Program-made: the position numbers and the translations under genes
Notes under the pieces: model-generated
What the model saw: the letters and a program-made list of their open reading frames with translations, nothing else
Databases searched by the model: none
What the model was told of the DNA's origin: nothing
Source of the DNA: Brevibacillus daliensis
Lineage (GTDB): Bacteria > Bacillota > Bacilli > Brevibacillales > Brevibacillaceae
Length of the DNA stretch: 64,000 nt
Assembly: GCF_021245735.1 (NCBI RefSeq)
Contig: NZ_JAJISB010000001.1
Coordinates: 124,001 to 188,000, forward strand
Direction: 5' to 3'
Part shown: positions 40,512-51,508 of the stretch, one piece after another
Numbering within the stretch: the first letter of the stretch is position 1
How the letters are laid out: each line of letters starts with the position of its first letter

Positions 40512-42279
40512 AAAAAAGATGAGAGATCGCCTGGAATGATCGATTGGGTGACGTGACAGACTGATTCTTGGCCACGACTACAATCGCATATTCTGGGTTA
40601 TCTACAGGCGCAAATCCGGCGAACCATTGATGGATAGCCGGCTCCCCTTTGTGGGTAACCTGTGCTGTACCTGTTTTTCCTGCAACAGATATGGGAAGGT
40701 TTTTGAGTGAAGTAGCCGTACCCTCTTGAATCACATTCCCCATCATCTTACGTAGTTTTTGCGAAACGACGGCATCCAGCCCTTTCACAGGCAATTCATT
40801 CTCTTGAAAATCAGTAAAAGAACTGCCATTTCGATATTCAATTCGCGAAACAAGTCGAACTTGCTTCGCTTCTCCTCCGCGTGCAATCATTGCCATCATG
40901 TTTGCTGCCTGTAGCGGGGTTATTTGTGCATCACGTTGCCCTATTGCTGTCTGAATTAGAATGCCCTCGTCATCAGTTGGTTTCTGATCAGCAAACAATT
41001 GCCCTTTGTGTTCACCATCCACCTGAGAAAAATTGTCCATTTTAAATAATTGCTCGGTATTCCAGCCATTTTTCATGGTTATACCCATTTTTTCCGCTTG
41101 TTGCTGTAATCGTTCTCCACCGAGCCGTTTTGCTACCTCCGCAAATGTGATATTGCATGATTCTGCAAATGCTTCAGCTAAGGTAAGTTTCCCATGTCCT
41201 TCTTTTTTCCAGCATGAAAAGCCGTATTTACCGTAGCTACCTGAACAATTGAATTCTTCTGTTGGAGAAACGACGCCATCCTCTAGCGCTGCTGCGGCAA
41301 CTACTGTTTTCAGTACGGAACCAGGAGCAATTTGTTTAACAGCCTGATTCTGCCAATTTCCCTTGTCAATTTCCACATCATGAGGATCAAATAGTGGACG
41401 AGAAGCCATAGCAAGCACATCGCTTGTTGCCACATCCAAAACGATAATTGCTCCTTCTTCAATACCCGCCTGCTGCAACGCCTCTTCGGCAGCTTGCTGA
41501 ATATCCAGATGAAGCGTAGTTTTGATCGTCAATGGATAAAAGCTGTTCTCTGCTTCTGAAAATCTCGTTTGAAGTCCACGTAACGGATTACCCTGTCCGT
41601 CTACATAATAAGATAACGTCGAAGGCTCCATTCCTTGTAAAAATCGGTCAAAGCTCTTCTCTATTCCAGAAGCACCTACGGCTGTCTCCAGAGTCATTTT
41701 CCCGCTTTTCCAATCTTCTTCATACTCTTTTTTGATACGTTCTGGATTTTGACTTACATAGCCAATTACGTGCTTGGCTACGCTAATAGGTGCATACCTT
41801 TCCGTCATCGTTACTGCCAAGATACCAGGAACCTGCAACTGGTTAATCTTAGTCATTTGACTCTCAGTCAATTCTATAATGGCACCTTTGTGATCTGTTA
41901 GAGGGGTTGGGCTTTTACCATTCTGAATGAGTTGAATGATTTGCTGTTCGGATACATTTGCTATTTTTGCAATTTGCTTTATGTTATCTGTCGCTTCAAC
42001 ACTACCTCTTGCCAAGGGAAAAATAATGAGCGCACGTTTTTCAATCCCGGTCAGCGGGGTCCCGTTACGGTCAACTATATCCCCTCTTCCACTGTTCAAG
42101 GTGATGGCTTGTTGTCTTTGTTTGACTGCTGCTTTTACCAGATCAACTTTATGGGGAGAAAAGGAATGGGTTGCCGCAATTTGAATCCACCAAAGCCTAA
42201 CGATCAATCCCGAAAATAACAGGCTAACCAAAAGAAGAATCAAAAAACTGCGCCGTTTGGTAATCGATGTTCCTTTCAT
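40450..42279 (-). CDS. Class B penicillin-binding protein (transpeptidase)
   Basis: A 609-residue membrane-anchored PBP. One N-terminal membrane segment (FLILLLVSLLFSGLIV) precedes a dimerisation domain with 'SGRGDIVDRNGTPLTG' and the transpeptidase domain. Active-site motifs: SVLK (in APGSVLKTV), SCN (AESCNITF) and KTG (VAGKTGTAQ). It resembles SpoVD/PBP2-like proteins but has no PASTA domains at the C-terminus. It crosslinks peptidoglycan. It converges on and overlaps the JAMM gene. Confidence 0.92.
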   Translation of the reverse strand: MKGTSITKRRSFLILLLVSLLFSGLIVRLWWIQIAATHSFSPHKVDLVKAAVKQRQQAITLNSGRGDIVDRNGTPLTGIEKRALIIFPLARGSVEATDNIKQIAKIANVSEQQIIQLIQNGKSPTPLTDHKGAIIELTESQMTKINQLQVPGILAVTMTERYAPISVAKHVIGYVSQNPERIKKEYEEDWKSGKMTLETAVGASGIEKSFDRFLQGMEPSTLSYYVDGQGNPLRGLQTRFSEAENSFYPLTIKTTLHLDIQQAAEEALQQAGIEEGAIIVLDVATSDVLAMASRPLFDPHDVEIDKGNWQNQAVKQIAPGSVLKTVVAAAALEDGVVSPTEEFNCSGSYGKYGFSCWKKEGHGKLTLAEAFAESCNITFAEVAKRLGGERLQQQAEKMGITMKNGWNTEQLFKMDNFSQVDGEHKGQLFADQKPTDDEGILIQTAIGQRDAQITPLQAANMMAMIARGGEAKQVRLVSRIEYRNGSSFTDFQENELPVKGLDAVVSQKLRKMMGNVIQEGTATSLKNLPISVAGKTGTAQVTHKGEPAIHQWFAGFAPVDNPEYAIVVVAKNQSVTSPNRSFQAISHLFSRLWKKEAQSSLQDVSPSGE

Positions 42280-42389
42280 TTGTGGTAACTACCTCGTTTC
42301 GCTGTTCATTTCATCCTCATTATTGCCCGTTCACCAGATAGATAGACATAAAGGTACTCCTTTTTAAGTATCGTCTTGATCCTACTTTC

Positions 42390-42608
42390 GTGGAGAAAAC
42401 CAGCTTCTCTTTTCACCCTTCGCTAAAGGTCTTCGCCCCGCAAGGGGTTAGACTGGCCGCTCCCCATCATTCACCGGGGAAGCTCAAAACGATGTCTTCA
42501 CTGTAAGACTTGCTGGATCTCGCTTCTTATTCCCGATGAATAATGCTCCGCTGGGTCGGGCTTCGCCAAGACGCTCCTTGTGAAAAGAGAATCTGGTTTT
42601 TCATGCTG
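42390..42608. mobile_element. MITE-like element, long form
   Basis: About 219 bp bounded by imperfect terminal inverted repeats of 21 bp (42396-42416 and 42580-42600, 20 of 21 matching). An internal hairpin reads GTCTTCGCCCCGCAAGGGGT. It encodes nothing. A shorter relative at 56106-56211 has the same ends but lacks about 115 bp in the middle. It lies between the PBP gene and udk. Confidence 0.85.
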
Positions 42609-42717
42609 CAGGTTTTAATGCAAGTCTTATTAAACCCCTGAAGCTGTTAGCAGAAGAAGCACATTTTTTGTCCAGTACTATTTAAGGTCCTACCTAGCTA
42701 CTGGGTAAAGAGTGCTG

Positions 42718-42830
42718 ATAAGAAAAACTTCTATCGAAGTCTTTCGAAGAAGCTGGTTCTTCTTTAGCGGATGTTTTTCATGCGGATAAGGAAGCGAAGC
42801 CTAGAAGTTTATACATTCTTATACAGTTAA
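42718..42830 (+). repeat. Dispersed repeat family R3, copy 2
   Basis: About 113 bp shared with 63695-63808: ATAAGAAAAA..., then GAAGAAGCTGGTTCTTC and TTTAGCGGATGTTTTTCATG, ending TTCTTATACAG. The ATAAGAA and TTCTTAT ends are inverse. No gene. Confidence 0.8.
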
Positions 42831-42945
42831 AAAGTGCAACCCATGAGCTACTTCGTAGCATCTACGACCTTTTGCACTTTCCGCACTCTTAATTGTGTAG
42901 AGAACAGTACATACTACCATGTTGGACCTTAACGAGTTTGCAGAT

Positions 42946-43038
42946 TAGAAAACTTGGCTTTGCCAAGCCTTTGGCACAGGCAAAGCCTTAGTTGCACTTA
43001 TGCTGATGAGAATTTTTATACATTCTTATCTGTCAAAT
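42946..43038 (+). repeat. Dispersed repeat family R1, copy 5
   Basis: A copy of the repeat described at 9116, with the same orientation. It is the third repeat of different kinds inside 42280-43076; apart from these repeats the stretch is empty of genes. Confidence 0.85.
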
Positions 43039-43076
43039 AATGTGCTTCTTCTGCCTGTCCACTACAGTAGTCATTA

Positions 43077-43116
43077 AAAAAAGAACCCACAGTAGACTTT
43101 TGTGGGTTCTTTTTCG
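43077..43116. terminator. Bidirectional terminator after udk
   Basis: AAAGAACCCACA pairs with TGTGGGTTCTTT; A and T runs flank both sides. It ends the udk operon on the minus strand. Confidence 0.9.
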
Positions 43117-43125
43117 TACACGTTA

Positions 43126-43773
43126 CTATTTAGATTGTTGTGTAATCGCCGTGCTCTCCAACAGGATGTTATAGATTTTAGTAGACAACAAGTCAAGCGC
43201 CACCTTATTGTAACCACCCTCTGGAATAATGATATTTGCATATCTTTTCGTCGGTTCAATGAATTGAAGATGCATAGGACGAACGACATTCAAATACTGT
43301 TTCACAACACTATTCAGGCTGCGTCCGCGCTCTTCGATATCGCGTTGAATGCGTCGAACAATCCGTACATCCGCATCGGTATCTACAAAAACCTTGATAT
43401 CCATTAAGTCGCGAATACGTTGATCCTCAAGAATCAACATACCCTCCAAAATGATTACAGAAGCCGGTTGTACATGTACCGTTTTGTTTGAACGATTATG
43501 TTCTTTAAAATCGTATTGTGGTTTTTCGATTGCTTGATGGTTGAGTAGCTCATGGAGATGGGACAATAACAGATCGTTATCAAAGGCAAATGGATGATCA
43601 TAGTTTGTTTTCACGCGTTCATCCATCGACATGTGACTTTGATCCTTGTAATAAGAATCCTGTTCAATCATCAGAACGCTCTGATCCATAAATTGACGAT
43701 ACAATTCTCGTGCCACGGTGGTTTTACCGGAACCGCTCCCCCCGGCTACCCCAATTAATACGGGGCGACCCAT
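43126..43773 (-). CDS. udk: Uridine kinase
   Basis: A 215-residue uridine/cytidine kinase with Walker [13 protein letters not shown], '[18 protein letters not shown]' and '[10 protein letters not shown]' substrate motifs, and '[18 protein letters not shown]' lid region. It salvages pyrimidine nucleosides. It is the last gene of the tRNA-modification operon, as in B. subtilis (yrrM-yrrN-yrrO-udk). Confidence 0.96.
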   Translation of the reverse strand: MGRPVLIGVAGGSGSGKTTVARELYRQFMDQSVLMIEQDSYYKDQSHMSMDERVKTNYDHPFAFDNDLLLSHLHELLNHQAIEKPQYDFKEHNRSNKTVHVQPASVIILEGMLILEDQRIRDLMDIKVFVDTDADVRIVRRIQRDIEERGRSLNSVVKQYLNVVRPMHLQFIEPTKRYANIIIPEGGYNKVALDLLSTKIYNILLESTAITQQSK

Positions 43774-43774
43774 G

Positions 43775-45055
43775 CTATAGCTCCTTTCTCATCATGTCAT
43801 ATGGTTTCACAGGCTGGTCCACTTTGATCTTTACCAACTCCATCGGATGACGTGCTGCTTGCATTTCTTCATCCGTGACATGATGCCAAATTTTTTCTAC
43901 CTTTTGTGCAAAGAATGTATCTGGACCAAAGAATTCCACGTTCGCTCCCACTTTGAAGTGGTTACGTACTTGTACCAAAGCAATCTGCGTATCTGGATCA
44001 TAATCCATTACGAGCCCTGCGAAATCATAGGGGATTGGATGATTCGGCTCACCAAATATTTGCTCCTCTGTACTAGGACTTCCGTAGAAGAAGCCTGTAG
44101 ATAGTGTACGTGGTGCAGCCTTGTAAACTTCATCAATCCATTCCTGCTTGATCTTGAAATTCTTCGGATCTTCATAATAAGAATCAATCGCTCTTCTATA
44201 GGCGCGTGATACAGTAGCTACATAGTGAATGGACTTCATGCGTCCTTCTACTTTTAATGAGTCAACGCCTGCTTCAATCATGTCTGCAATATATGGAAGC
44301 ATGCTCAAATCCTTTGGAGACATGGTGTATTGCTCTTCACCTTCTTTGTAGAGAGCTTTACCTAGCTGGTTTTCTGCCTCTTCAAAGTTATATCCATCCT
44401 CGAACAGGTCATATTTCCAGCGACAGGATTGTGCACATCCGCCTCGATTCGAGTCACGCATCGCCATATGGTTAGATAATACGCAACGCCCGGAATAAGC
44501 AATGCACATCGCCCCGTGGATAAAAGCTTCAATCTCAACATCGACATGAGATTTAATATCATAAATCTCTTTCATGGAAACTTCACGAGCCAAAACGACA
44601 CGAGAAATTCCTTCATCTTTCCAAAATTGAACCGAACGCCAATTCGTAGTAGAGGCTTGTGTGCTAAGATGCACCTCGATTTTTGGTGCGGCTTTTTTAC
44701 ATGCCTGAATCAAAGCAGGGTCTGCAACGATGACCGCATCGATTCCGATGTTTTGCAGTTCCTGATAATATTCTGCCATCCCGCCCAAATCTTCATTATG
44801 GGCAATAATATTGGTCGCCACAAAAACCTTCGCCCCACGCTCATGAGCGAATTTGACACCTTCGCGCATTTCATCGTAGGAAAAGTTATCCGCATTGGCA
44901 CGCAAACTGTATACTTGTCCACCAATATAAACAGCATCTGCCCCGTAACGTATGGCAAATTGCAATTTTTCCAAGTTACCTGCAGGAGATAATAGCTCAG
45001 GTTTTGACACAACAGGTTGAAATCCTGTTTGATTAGGAGTTAGGATCGTGCTCAT
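43775..45055 (-). CDS. trhP2: Peptidase U32-family tRNA hydroxylation protein (YrrO/TrhP2)
   Basis: A 426-residue U32 protein with the prephenate-dependent hydroxylation architecture: '[20 protein letters not shown]', '[20 protein letters not shown]', then '[14 protein letters not shown]' and '[26 protein letters not shown]'. The Cys residues could bind an iron-sulfur cluster. With YrrN it makes 5-hydroxyuridine at tRNA position 34, which YrrM methylates. Start at 45055 behind GAGGTG. Confidence 0.93.
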   Translation of the reverse strand: MSTILTPNQTGFQPVVSKPELLSPAGNLEKLQFAIRYGADAVYIGGQVYSLRANADNFSYDEMREGVKFAHERGAKVFVATNIIAHNEDLGGMAEYYQELQNIGIDAVIVADPALIQACKKAAPKIEVHLSTQASTTNWRSVQFWKDEGISRVVLAREVSMKEIYDIKSHVDVEIEAFIHGAMCIAYSGRCVLSNHMAMRDSNRGGCAQSCRWKYDLFEDGYNFEEAENQLGKALYKEGEEQYTMSPKDLSMLPYIADMIEAGVDSLKVEGRMKSIHYVATVSRAYRRAIDSYYEDPKNFKIKQEWIDEVYKAAPRTLSTGFFYGSPSTEEQIFGEPNHPIPYDFAGLVMDYDPDTQIALVQVRNHFKVGANVEFFGPDTFFAQKVEKIWHHVTDEEMQAARHPMELVKIKVDQPVKPYDMMRKEL

Positions 45056-45137
45056 GCTACTTTCACCTCTCAATTAGTCACATATAACTTCACGTTTTTC
45101 ATATGACAGTTTTGGTTTTTATCATGTCTCACTCATG

Positions 45138-46079
45138 TTAGGTATGGTATGGAATTGGTGGTTTATAATAAAATCCAGTATTTAATGGTCTGTTCTTAGG
45201 TTGAATCGCTTCGATTTGTTCCAGGAATTGAGAAGCTTTCTCGTAGTAAGTATCCTCATCCTCTGCACAAAGGTCAATGGCTTCCCGGTAGATTCGGGTA
45301 GCCTCAATCAAGTATTCAGAAGTGTGGAGGATTCCTTCGATTTTCAGACTATCGATCTCACCATTAACAAAATCAGTAAGTCCATCAATCATACAGATAT
45401 CTTCTGCACTAATAATATGTGTACCATGATTATCTTCGTAAACTGGGTAACTTATGTTGCGACGTTTCTCTTCTTTTACATACATGCCCCGCTCCATACC
45501 AGTATCTTCTTGGTCCAGATCACGTCCTTGATGACCAAAGTATGCTGAAACCAGATCGCGACGAGATTGAAAAATACAAGTTGGTCCGTGTACCTGCGCT
45601 TGAATCTCACAGGTAGCTTCCAGTTTATTTTCTACAGTTTCATCAATGGTTAATTCACGTGCTAATACTGCGCGGCTTGCCCCTTTTTCCGCCCAGTAGT
45701 TAATTGTATCGTAGCTGGTGGACAGCATTTCCTGACTCCAATGTAATTGAAGCTTAGGTGCTACTTGTTTGGCAGTAACCAAAACTGCTGGATCACCAAA
45801 AACGATCGCATCTGCTCCCCAACTTTCCAGTTGGCGCAGGTATTCATCCAGTTCGTCCAGCTCTTCATTATGGAGCAGCGTGTTCACGTTAATATAAACC
45901 TTTGCCCCTTTTTTCTTTGCCAAACGTATGCCTTTTTCCAGCTCCTCCAGCGTAAAATCTCCCGTGTTACGAAGGCCATACCGCGTCTCACCAAAACTGA
46001 GAGCATCCGCACCTGCTTCAAGTAATGGCTCAATGTCAGCCAATCGTTTTACTGCTACTAATAGCTCAGGTTTTTTCAC
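45138..46079 (-). CDS. trhP1: Peptidase U32-family protein (YrrN/TrhP1)
   Basis: A 313-residue U32 protein (LLVAVKRLADIEPLLEAGAD, QVHGPTCIFQSRRDLVSAYF) that lacks the extra C-terminal domain of its larger partner. It is the TrhP1-type component for tRNA ho5U34 formation. It overlaps the methyltransferase gene by 4 nt. Confidence 0.92.
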   Translation of the reverse strand: MKKPELLVAVKRLADIEPLLEAGADALSFGETRYGLRNTGDFTLEELEKGIRLAKKKGAKVYINVNTLLHNEELDELDEYLRQLESWGADAIVFGDPAVLVTAKQVAPKLQLHWSQEMLSTSYDTINYWAEKGASRAVLARELTIDETVENKLEATCEIQAQVHGPTCIFQSRRDLVSAYFGHQGRDLDQEDTGMERGMYVKEEKRRNISYPVYEDNHGTHIISAEDICMIDGLTDFVNGEIDSLKIEGILHTSEYLIEATRIYREAIDLCAEDEDTYYEKASQFLEQIEAIQPKNRPLNTGFYYKPPIPYHT

Positions 46080-46729
46080 GTGTCACTCACTCCTCTCTTC
46101 TGCTTGATACTAACGGCAATTCCGTCTCCAATTGGTACAATAGAGGTTTCCAATTCTGGATGATCCATAAGAAAGCGGTTATAACCATCAATTTTTTCCA
46201 CCATTTTTTTGTGGCGTTTACCTGCCTCTTCGGGGTTCACCACTAAACCTCGAAACAGAACATTATCCGTAATCACAAGACCGCCTTCTTTAACCAGCGG
46301 CAAATATTTTTCCAAAAAAACAGGGTATTGCCCCTTTGCCGCATCAATAAACAGGCAATCAAACTGGTAGGAAGGATCAAGTCCTTCTGTTGCATCCCCT
46401 TCAATCAGGGTAATGCGGTCAACTAGACCTGCCTCTTTAAAAGTCTGCTTGGCACGAGCGCTACGCTCTGTGTCCAGCTCCATCGTAACAATTTGTGCTT
46501 CCAAAGCTGCTTCAGCAAGCCAAATGGTAGAATATCCGATTGCTGTACCAATTTCACATATACTCTTCGGTTGTTTCATTAGAAGTAGTGTGCGCAAAAA
46601 TTGAGCTCCCGCCAATTGAATGATAGGAATATTCTCCTGCCTTGCTTCTTCTTCTAATCTGGTTAAGAGCAGGGAACGTTGTGGTATTAAATTCGTTATA
46701 TATTCCTCTATTGCAGGGTTTGTAATCAA
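46076..46729 (-). CDS. trmR: tRNA 5-hydroxyuridine methyltransferase (YrrM/TrmR)
   Basis: A 217-residue class I methyltransferase of the O-methyltransferase_3 type: 'SICEIGTAIGYSTIWLAEA' (motif I), 'FIDAAKGQYPVFLEKYLPLV' and 'LVITDNVLFRGLVVNPEE'. It converts ho5U34 to mo5U34 in tRNA. A TTG at 46729 is used with GAGGGGG upstream, giving the length of B. subtilis YrrM; the longer reading frame has no signal. Confidence 0.93.
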   Translation of the reverse strand: MITNPAIEEYITNLIPQRSLLLTRLEEEARQENIPIIQLAGAQFLRTLLLMKQPKSICEIGTAIGYSTIWLAEAALEAQIVTMELDTERSARAKQTFKEAGLVDRITLIEGDATEGLDPSYQFDCLFIDAAKGQYPVFLEKYLPLVKEGGLVITDNVLFRGLVVNPEEAGKRHKKMVEKIDGYNRFLMDHPELETSIVPIGDGIAVSIKQKRGVSDT

Positions 46730-46944
46730 TACTATCGGCCCCCTCAACAAACATCGATCAATTCCAACATGAAAAAATTTTAGTTGCTCTATACATGTCA
46801 AGAGCATGCCGGAAAACCAGCATGCTTCTGGATGATATATTCTTTTCAATTTATATTATGAAACATTTTTAACCAAAATTTGTATTTCAGCTTTTATAAC
46901 CGTTTTATTATAACATAACTCATTAAAACAGCCAGTATCTGTTT

Positions 46945-48042
46945 CTACCAACTACCCTGACTTTTTGCATTTTTGGACGCATGCTCCGCAAATGTTTTAG
47001 AGAAGTAATGCTCTTGTGTACCATCCTTCTTCGTAACGAAGAAGAAGTAATCATTTTGTTCTGGTTTCGCAACAGCGTCTAGAGAGGCGCGTCCTGGACT
47101 CGCAATCGGTCCGGGTGGTAACCCTTCATGTATATACGTATTATATGGACTTTCAACCTCTAAATCCTTAAAAGTAATTACGTCACGCTGTTTACCCAGT
47201 ACAAATTGAACCGTTGCACAGGACTGTAGCTTCCAATTGTCTCGAATTCGATTGTAAAAAATCCCTGCAACAGTCGGTCTTTCTTTATCATTTACCACTT
47301 CACGCTCTACGATGGACGCCAAGTTAACAGCATCATCGGGCGTCATATTCCGTTTCTTTAATTCCTCATTCCACTCTGGTTTCCATTCCTTTTCAAACTG
47401 ACGAAGCATGGTAAGAATGATCTCGTGCTCATCCGCTCCTTTTTTCACTTCGTACGTTTCTGGGAATAAATACCCTTCCAATCTATATTTTCGCCCTTCT
47501 TTCTTAGGTATAGCCGAAACAAAATCAAATTGAGAAAAATCGCCTTCATTTACTTCTTTCAAAAATTTTTCTCTGTCAATCAGACCTTTTTCAGCTAAGC
47601 CTTGTGCGATTTGTGTTACATTCCACCCCTCTGGAATGGTAAAGCGAACTACCTCAGCCTTGCTCCCTTTACTGAGGGTATCAATGAGCGAAGATACTGT
47701 TGGGCTACCGCTAAACTGATACGTACCTGCTTTTAATGTAGCACCAGTACCTTCATAGCGTACATAGTAGCTGAATACCGTAGCATTTTTTATGACGCCT
47801 TTCTCCTCAAGCTTGTTCGCTATCGAGGAAAGACTAGATCCAGATGGTATCTCTACTTCTATCTCGCCTGCAAGCGTAACAGGTTTAAGCTGTTGATATA
47901 CATAATAAGTTCCTACTCCACCTACTACTAAAATAAGAAGGAGAAAGCCAATCAATCCTTTAAGTAAAATTCCGCTGCGTCTTTTACGCGAATGCGTTCT
48001 TTCTCCCGAGAAAGCTTGTCTATCTTCACGATCTTTTCTCAA
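46945..48042 (-). CDS. mltG: Endolytic transglycosylase MltG (YrrL)
   Basis: A 365-residue membrane-anchored enzyme: one N-terminal segment (LLKGLIGFLLLILVVGGVGT), a LysM-like region and the YceG/MltG catalytic domain with 'VNLASIVEREVVNDKERPTV' (catalytic Glu) and 'LQSCATVQFVLGKQ' and 'YNTYIHEGLPPGPIASPG'. It cuts nascent glycan strands. TTG at 48042 behind AAGGAG is preferred to the ATG at 48078. In B. subtilis it directly follows yrzB; here about 11.7 kb separates them. Confidence 0.93.
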   Translation of the reverse strand: MRKDREDRQAFSGERTHSRKRRSGILLKGLIGFLLLILVVGGVGTYYVYQQLKPVTLAGEIEVEIPSGSSLSSIANKLEEKGVIKNATVFSYYVRYEGTGATLKAGTYQFSGSPTVSSLIDTLSKGSKAEVVRFTIPEGWNVTQIAQGLAEKGLIDREKFLKEVNEGDFSQFDFVSAIPKKEGRKYRLEGYLFPETYEVKKGADEHEIILTMLRQFEKEWKPEWNEELKKRNMTPDDAVNLASIVEREVVNDKERPTVAGIFYNRIRDNWKLQSCATVQFVLGKQRDVITFKDLEVESPYNTYIHEGLPPGPIASPGRASLDAVAKPEQNDYFFFVTKKDGTQEHYFSKTFAEHASKNAKSQGSW

Positions 48043-48283
48043 GCCACACACTCCTTCTTCGATTACATCGCCCTTCATTATACCGTAAAGTAATCGGTCC
48101 TAACAGTAAAGAAGATGTTTTTTTCTTCCTAATATTTGACTTCTTTTTACCAGAAAATCTGTACGTTCTGTAACATAAGACCGAAAATAGGGCGTTCTTT
48201 CTGCCAACAGACAAAACGAGGAAAACTGGCTGTAGTAACAACCAATTTCCCCCTGTGACACTCTTACCTATTTCATATCCGCA

Positions 48284-50254
48284 TTATAATGTAAAAGTAA
48301 TGATTTGTGACTGTAAACGTTTTGCCATCTGAGATAAAGACTCAGCTGAAACACTAATTTCTTCCATGGATGCAAGCTGTTCTTCCGTAGTAGCTGATAC
48401 TGTCTGTGTGCTGTTTGAAGCTAATAAGGTTACGTTTTTTACCGTCTCGATGTGAAGACTCATCTCTTTGATCCCTGCGGTCATTTCTTGTACAACATTC
48501 ATTGCGTCTTGTACTTGTTCTGCCACTATATGTACCGAGCTTTCGATACGCTCAAATGCAACTCCTGCCTCTTGGATCACACGGATACCCTGCTTGGCTT
48601 CACCCGCACTCTTCTTTGTATGTACGGCTGTTTTATTCATCACTTCATGAATGAGACCAATTGTTTCTGTGATCTTGTTTGCCATTGCTTTTGATTCATC
48701 TGCTAATTTATTTACTTCATTTGCCACGACAGCAAAACCTTTACCATGTTCTCCTGCTCTCGCTGCTTCAATGGATGCATTCAGTGCAAGTAAATTGGTT
48801 TGAGATGCTATTTTGCTAATCATTTCTACAATTTCATCAATCGTAGCAAGATGAATTTGTAGATTAGTGATAGATTCTCCTACTTCCAGAACCCTATCAT
48901 TAATGTGCAACATTTGATTTTCTGCTCGTTTCAATGCCTGATGTCCTTCTGTTGCTACCTGTGACGATTGTAGTGCAGTGATCGAAACAAGCTCGGAACT
49001 CTTGCTTATTTTGCCAGTACCTAGCAGTAACTGTTTTACAGACTCTTCTGTATCTGCCATGTTACTCACCTGAATTTCTGCACCTTCCGCTAGCTTTTGG
49101 ATATTGGCTACCGTTTGCTGGGATGCTTCCGCTGATTGTTCTGCAGACTCTGCTAAATCTACAGAAGCAGAGGTTAGTCCGGTAGACATTTCAGATACCT
49201 CTTTAAGGAGACTGCGCAGTGAGCTTCTCATCTGATTAAAACTAGTGGCTACTTCCCCGATTTCATCGTGAGAGGTTATCCTAACTTTTTCTGTTAGATC
49301 ACCATTACTAATTGCTCGCGTTGCCTCAACCAGACTGCGAAGCGGGATGGTAATAGAACGCACCAGAAAAAACATCAAGATAGAGCCAAAGAATAGTGAA
49401 AGCAGGATAACTACGACTGTTGTGACAAAAATCGGCAAAGCTGCATCCTCATATTCCTGCGTCAGGAAAGTACCAGCAATTTTCCAGCCTGTCTCCTTAT
49501 TCGTTACATGAAGTACCTCTTGAGACTGATCTGACAATTGATAGGTGCCACTACCACTACCACTCTCAGACTCGAACAGACTATTCCATTCTGCTTCTAC
49601 TTTTATTCCTGCCTCGTTTACAGGATGAGCGACATATTGTTTAGATTGATCAACAATAAATGCATACCCTTCACGTCCAATCTTCATCTGTTGGGTTAAC
49701 GTGATCATACTCTTTAAATCGATATTTAATGCAATTACGCCTGATCCATCAGTAAGCATCTTTGATAAGGTAACGACCGTTTTATTTTGCTCCTGATCCT
49801 TATAGATGGAGGTGAGAACCACTTCTCCCTTTTTTTCCATTGCTGCTTCGTACCAATAGTTATAAATGAAGTCCTTGCTTTCCTTTTCCGCTATGTATGG
49901 TGATGTCTGAATAAATTCTCCATCCTTCGTAGCTACATACAGATTACTTACATGAGGATGAAGCCGTTTAAACTCTTCAAATATCTTTAATGTAGGTGAA
50001 ACTTGTATCCTTCCCTTATCCTGAGTAGTAATCATTCCGGATAACAAGTGAAGAGACTGTTTGGTCGATCTGATAAGTGAGTCAAGTTGACCATTTAATT
50101 GTTCCACACTTTTTTGTGACTCTTGTTTCATCTGTTCCTTCACAATGCTACTGGCAGATTGATACGATATCCCACCAATTAATAAACTAGGTAAACTCAA
50201 GAGTAAGATGAACGTTATGATCAAACGCTTCTGGACACTTAATCTCGATATCAT
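48284..50254 (-). CDS. Methyl-accepting chemotaxis protein (paralogue A)
   Basis: A 656-residue chemoreceptor with an N-terminal membrane segment, a roughly 240-residue dCache sensor ([40 protein letters not shown]), a second segment near 290, HAMP, and a signalling domain with the tip '[20 protein letters not shown]'. It is clearly paralogous to the gene at 57582-59546. The ATG at 50254 has GGGGGAG upstream. dCache receptors bind small amines, amino acids or sugars. Confidence 0.92.
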   Translation of the reverse strand: MISRLSVQKRLIITFILLLSLPSLLIGGISYQSASSIVKEQMKQESQKSVEQLNGQLDSLIRSTKQSLHLLSGMITTQDKGRIQVSPTLKIFEEFKRLHPHVSNLYVATKDGEFIQTSPYIAEKESKDFIYNYWYEAAMEKKGEVVLTSIYKDQEQNKTVVTLSKMLTDGSGVIALNIDLKSMITLTQQMKIGREGYAFIVDQSKQYVAHPVNEAGIKVEAEWNSLFESESGSGSGTYQLSDQSQEVLHVTNKETGWKIAGTFLTQEYEDAALPIFVTTVVVILLSLFFGSILMFFLVRSITIPLRSLVEATRAISNGDLTEKVRITSHDEIGEVATSFNQMRSSLRSLLKEVSEMSTGLTSASVDLAESAEQSAEASQQTVANIQKLAEGAEIQVSNMADTEESVKQLLLGTGKISKSSELVSITALQSSQVATEGHQALKRAENQMLHINDRVLEVGESITNLQIHLATIDEIVEMISKIASQTNLLALNASIEAARAGEHGKGFAVVANEVNKLADESKAMANKITETIGLIHEVMNKTAVHTKKSAGEAKQGIRVIQEAGVAFERIESSVHIVAEQVQDAMNVVQEMTAGIKEMSLHIETVKNVTLLASNSTQTVSATTEEQLASMEEISVSAESLSQMAKRLQSQIITFTL

Positions 50255-50641
50255 GCCTTTACTCCCCCTGGGCAATTCTCTATTGTGTACATTCCCCTCA
50301 TGCTTTTACAGGTTATATTCTTTTTCAACACGACCAATTTGTATTATAGGGCTAATAAATTGTGAAAATTATAGAATTACATTAAATTATGATGAAGTTT
50401 ATGAGTGAAAAATATACAAAAAATACACAATGGAGAGCATCCTTCTTGTAACAAACAGATTCACGAGAAAAGGGAAATCAGCTATCACTCCTACTAGCCA
50501 GATTTCCCATTTCAAGTACCACAGACCATCCTTGTTTCGAGCTCTCATTTCAATTAAGATGGGTGTAGCTTTTTCTCAATATACAGGTGGATATCGAAAC
50601 ACATATCCTATACATAATCACAGATTAGAAGGTGTTATCCC
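50255..50641. other. Gene-free region upstream of the RpiR-type regulator
   Basis: No gene is recognised. The stretch separates the divergent chemoreceptor and rpiR-type genes and presumably carries both promoters. Confidence 0.5.
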
Positions 50642-51376
50642 ATGATGCTATTCGAAGAACAAGTTCAAAAATATGAATATAAATTAAATGATACAGATGA
50701 TCAAATCGTTGAATATATCCTAAAAAACAAAGAAGAAGCTGTTACCCTCTCGATACAGAATTTAGCAGCTAAGCTTTTTACGGTACCAAATACGATTACA
50801 AGATTATCAAAAAAATTAGGCTACGACGGGTATTCCCAAATGAAAATTAGTTTAAAAGAAGAAATTTATCAGAAGAAAGAGCCTACGAAGGATAGTCTTT
50901 CTTTTAACATAAATAAAACGTTTAGCATCATCGATCAGGACAAGCTGGTGATCGTTTCAAAAATGATTCAGGAAGCTCATCGGGTCCTATGTTTCGCTGT
51001 AGGGGATACGACTCCTTTTTGTGAAATGATGGTGAAGTACCTTAAGGTTGCTGGCAAGCAAGCGGAATATTATTATCATCGCCACGATATGATTCATGAG
51101 GTCAACCACCTGGAAGCAACCGATATTCTTTTCCTCATAAGCGTGTCAGGTGAAACGCCCCAAGTATTAGACATGGCTCGGTTAGCTAAGAAAAGAGGAG
51201 CTCGCTTACTAACCCTTACGCATTTTTCTAAAAATTCCCTGCAGCAAATGGCAGATGCAACCTTGTATTGCTATTCTCCTGAGAAGAAATTAAATGAGTA
51301 TAATATCACCGATAAAACCCCAGTGATGCTTGTACTGCGAGCATTGGCTGAAATGTATTGGGCTACAGCAAAATGA
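50642..51376 (+). CDS. RpiR/MurR-family regulator with SIS domain
   Basis: A 244-residue regulator: N-terminal RpiR helix-turn-helix (about 1-75, 'LSIQNLAAKLFTVPNTITRL') and a C-terminal SIS sugar-phosphate-binding domain (about 105-230, 'ILFLISVSGETPQVLDMARL'). It precedes the mannosylglycerate PTS gene and probably senses a phosphorylated intermediate of that pathway. It has its own terminator before the PTS gene. Confidence 0.9.
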   Translation: MMLFEEQVQKYEYKLNDTDDQIVEYILKNKEEAVTLSIQNLAAKLFTVPNTITRLSKKLGYDGYSQMKISLKEEIYQKKEPTKDSLSFNINKTFSIIDQDKLVIVSKMIQEAHRVLCFAVGDTTPFCEMMVKYLKVAGKQAEYYYHRHDMIHEVNHLEATDILFLISVSGETPQVLDMARLAKKRGARLLTLTHFSKNSLQQMADATLYCYSPEKKLNEYNITDKTPVMLVLRALAEMYWATAK

Positions 51377-51428
51377 TGTGTAGAAATACACATGAAAAAG
51401 AATTAGAAATTTATATCTGTGTAAAATA

Positions 51429-51458
51429 AAGAAGAAGCCAAGCTCTTCTTTTTTTTTT
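51429..51458 (+). terminator. Terminator between the RpiR regulator and the PTS gene
   Basis: AGAAGAAGC pairs with GCTCTTCTT around CAA, followed by a run of T residues on the plus strand. Confidence 0.75.
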
Positions 51459-51508
51459 GCTACGATGTAACCATAATGATTCACAACTTTATGAAAGGGG
51501 TTACAAAT

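Noticed and set aside
44516-44992. 158-codon plus-strand frame
   Set aside because: Antisense shadow of the conserved U32 protein on the minus strand, with no ribosome-binding site.
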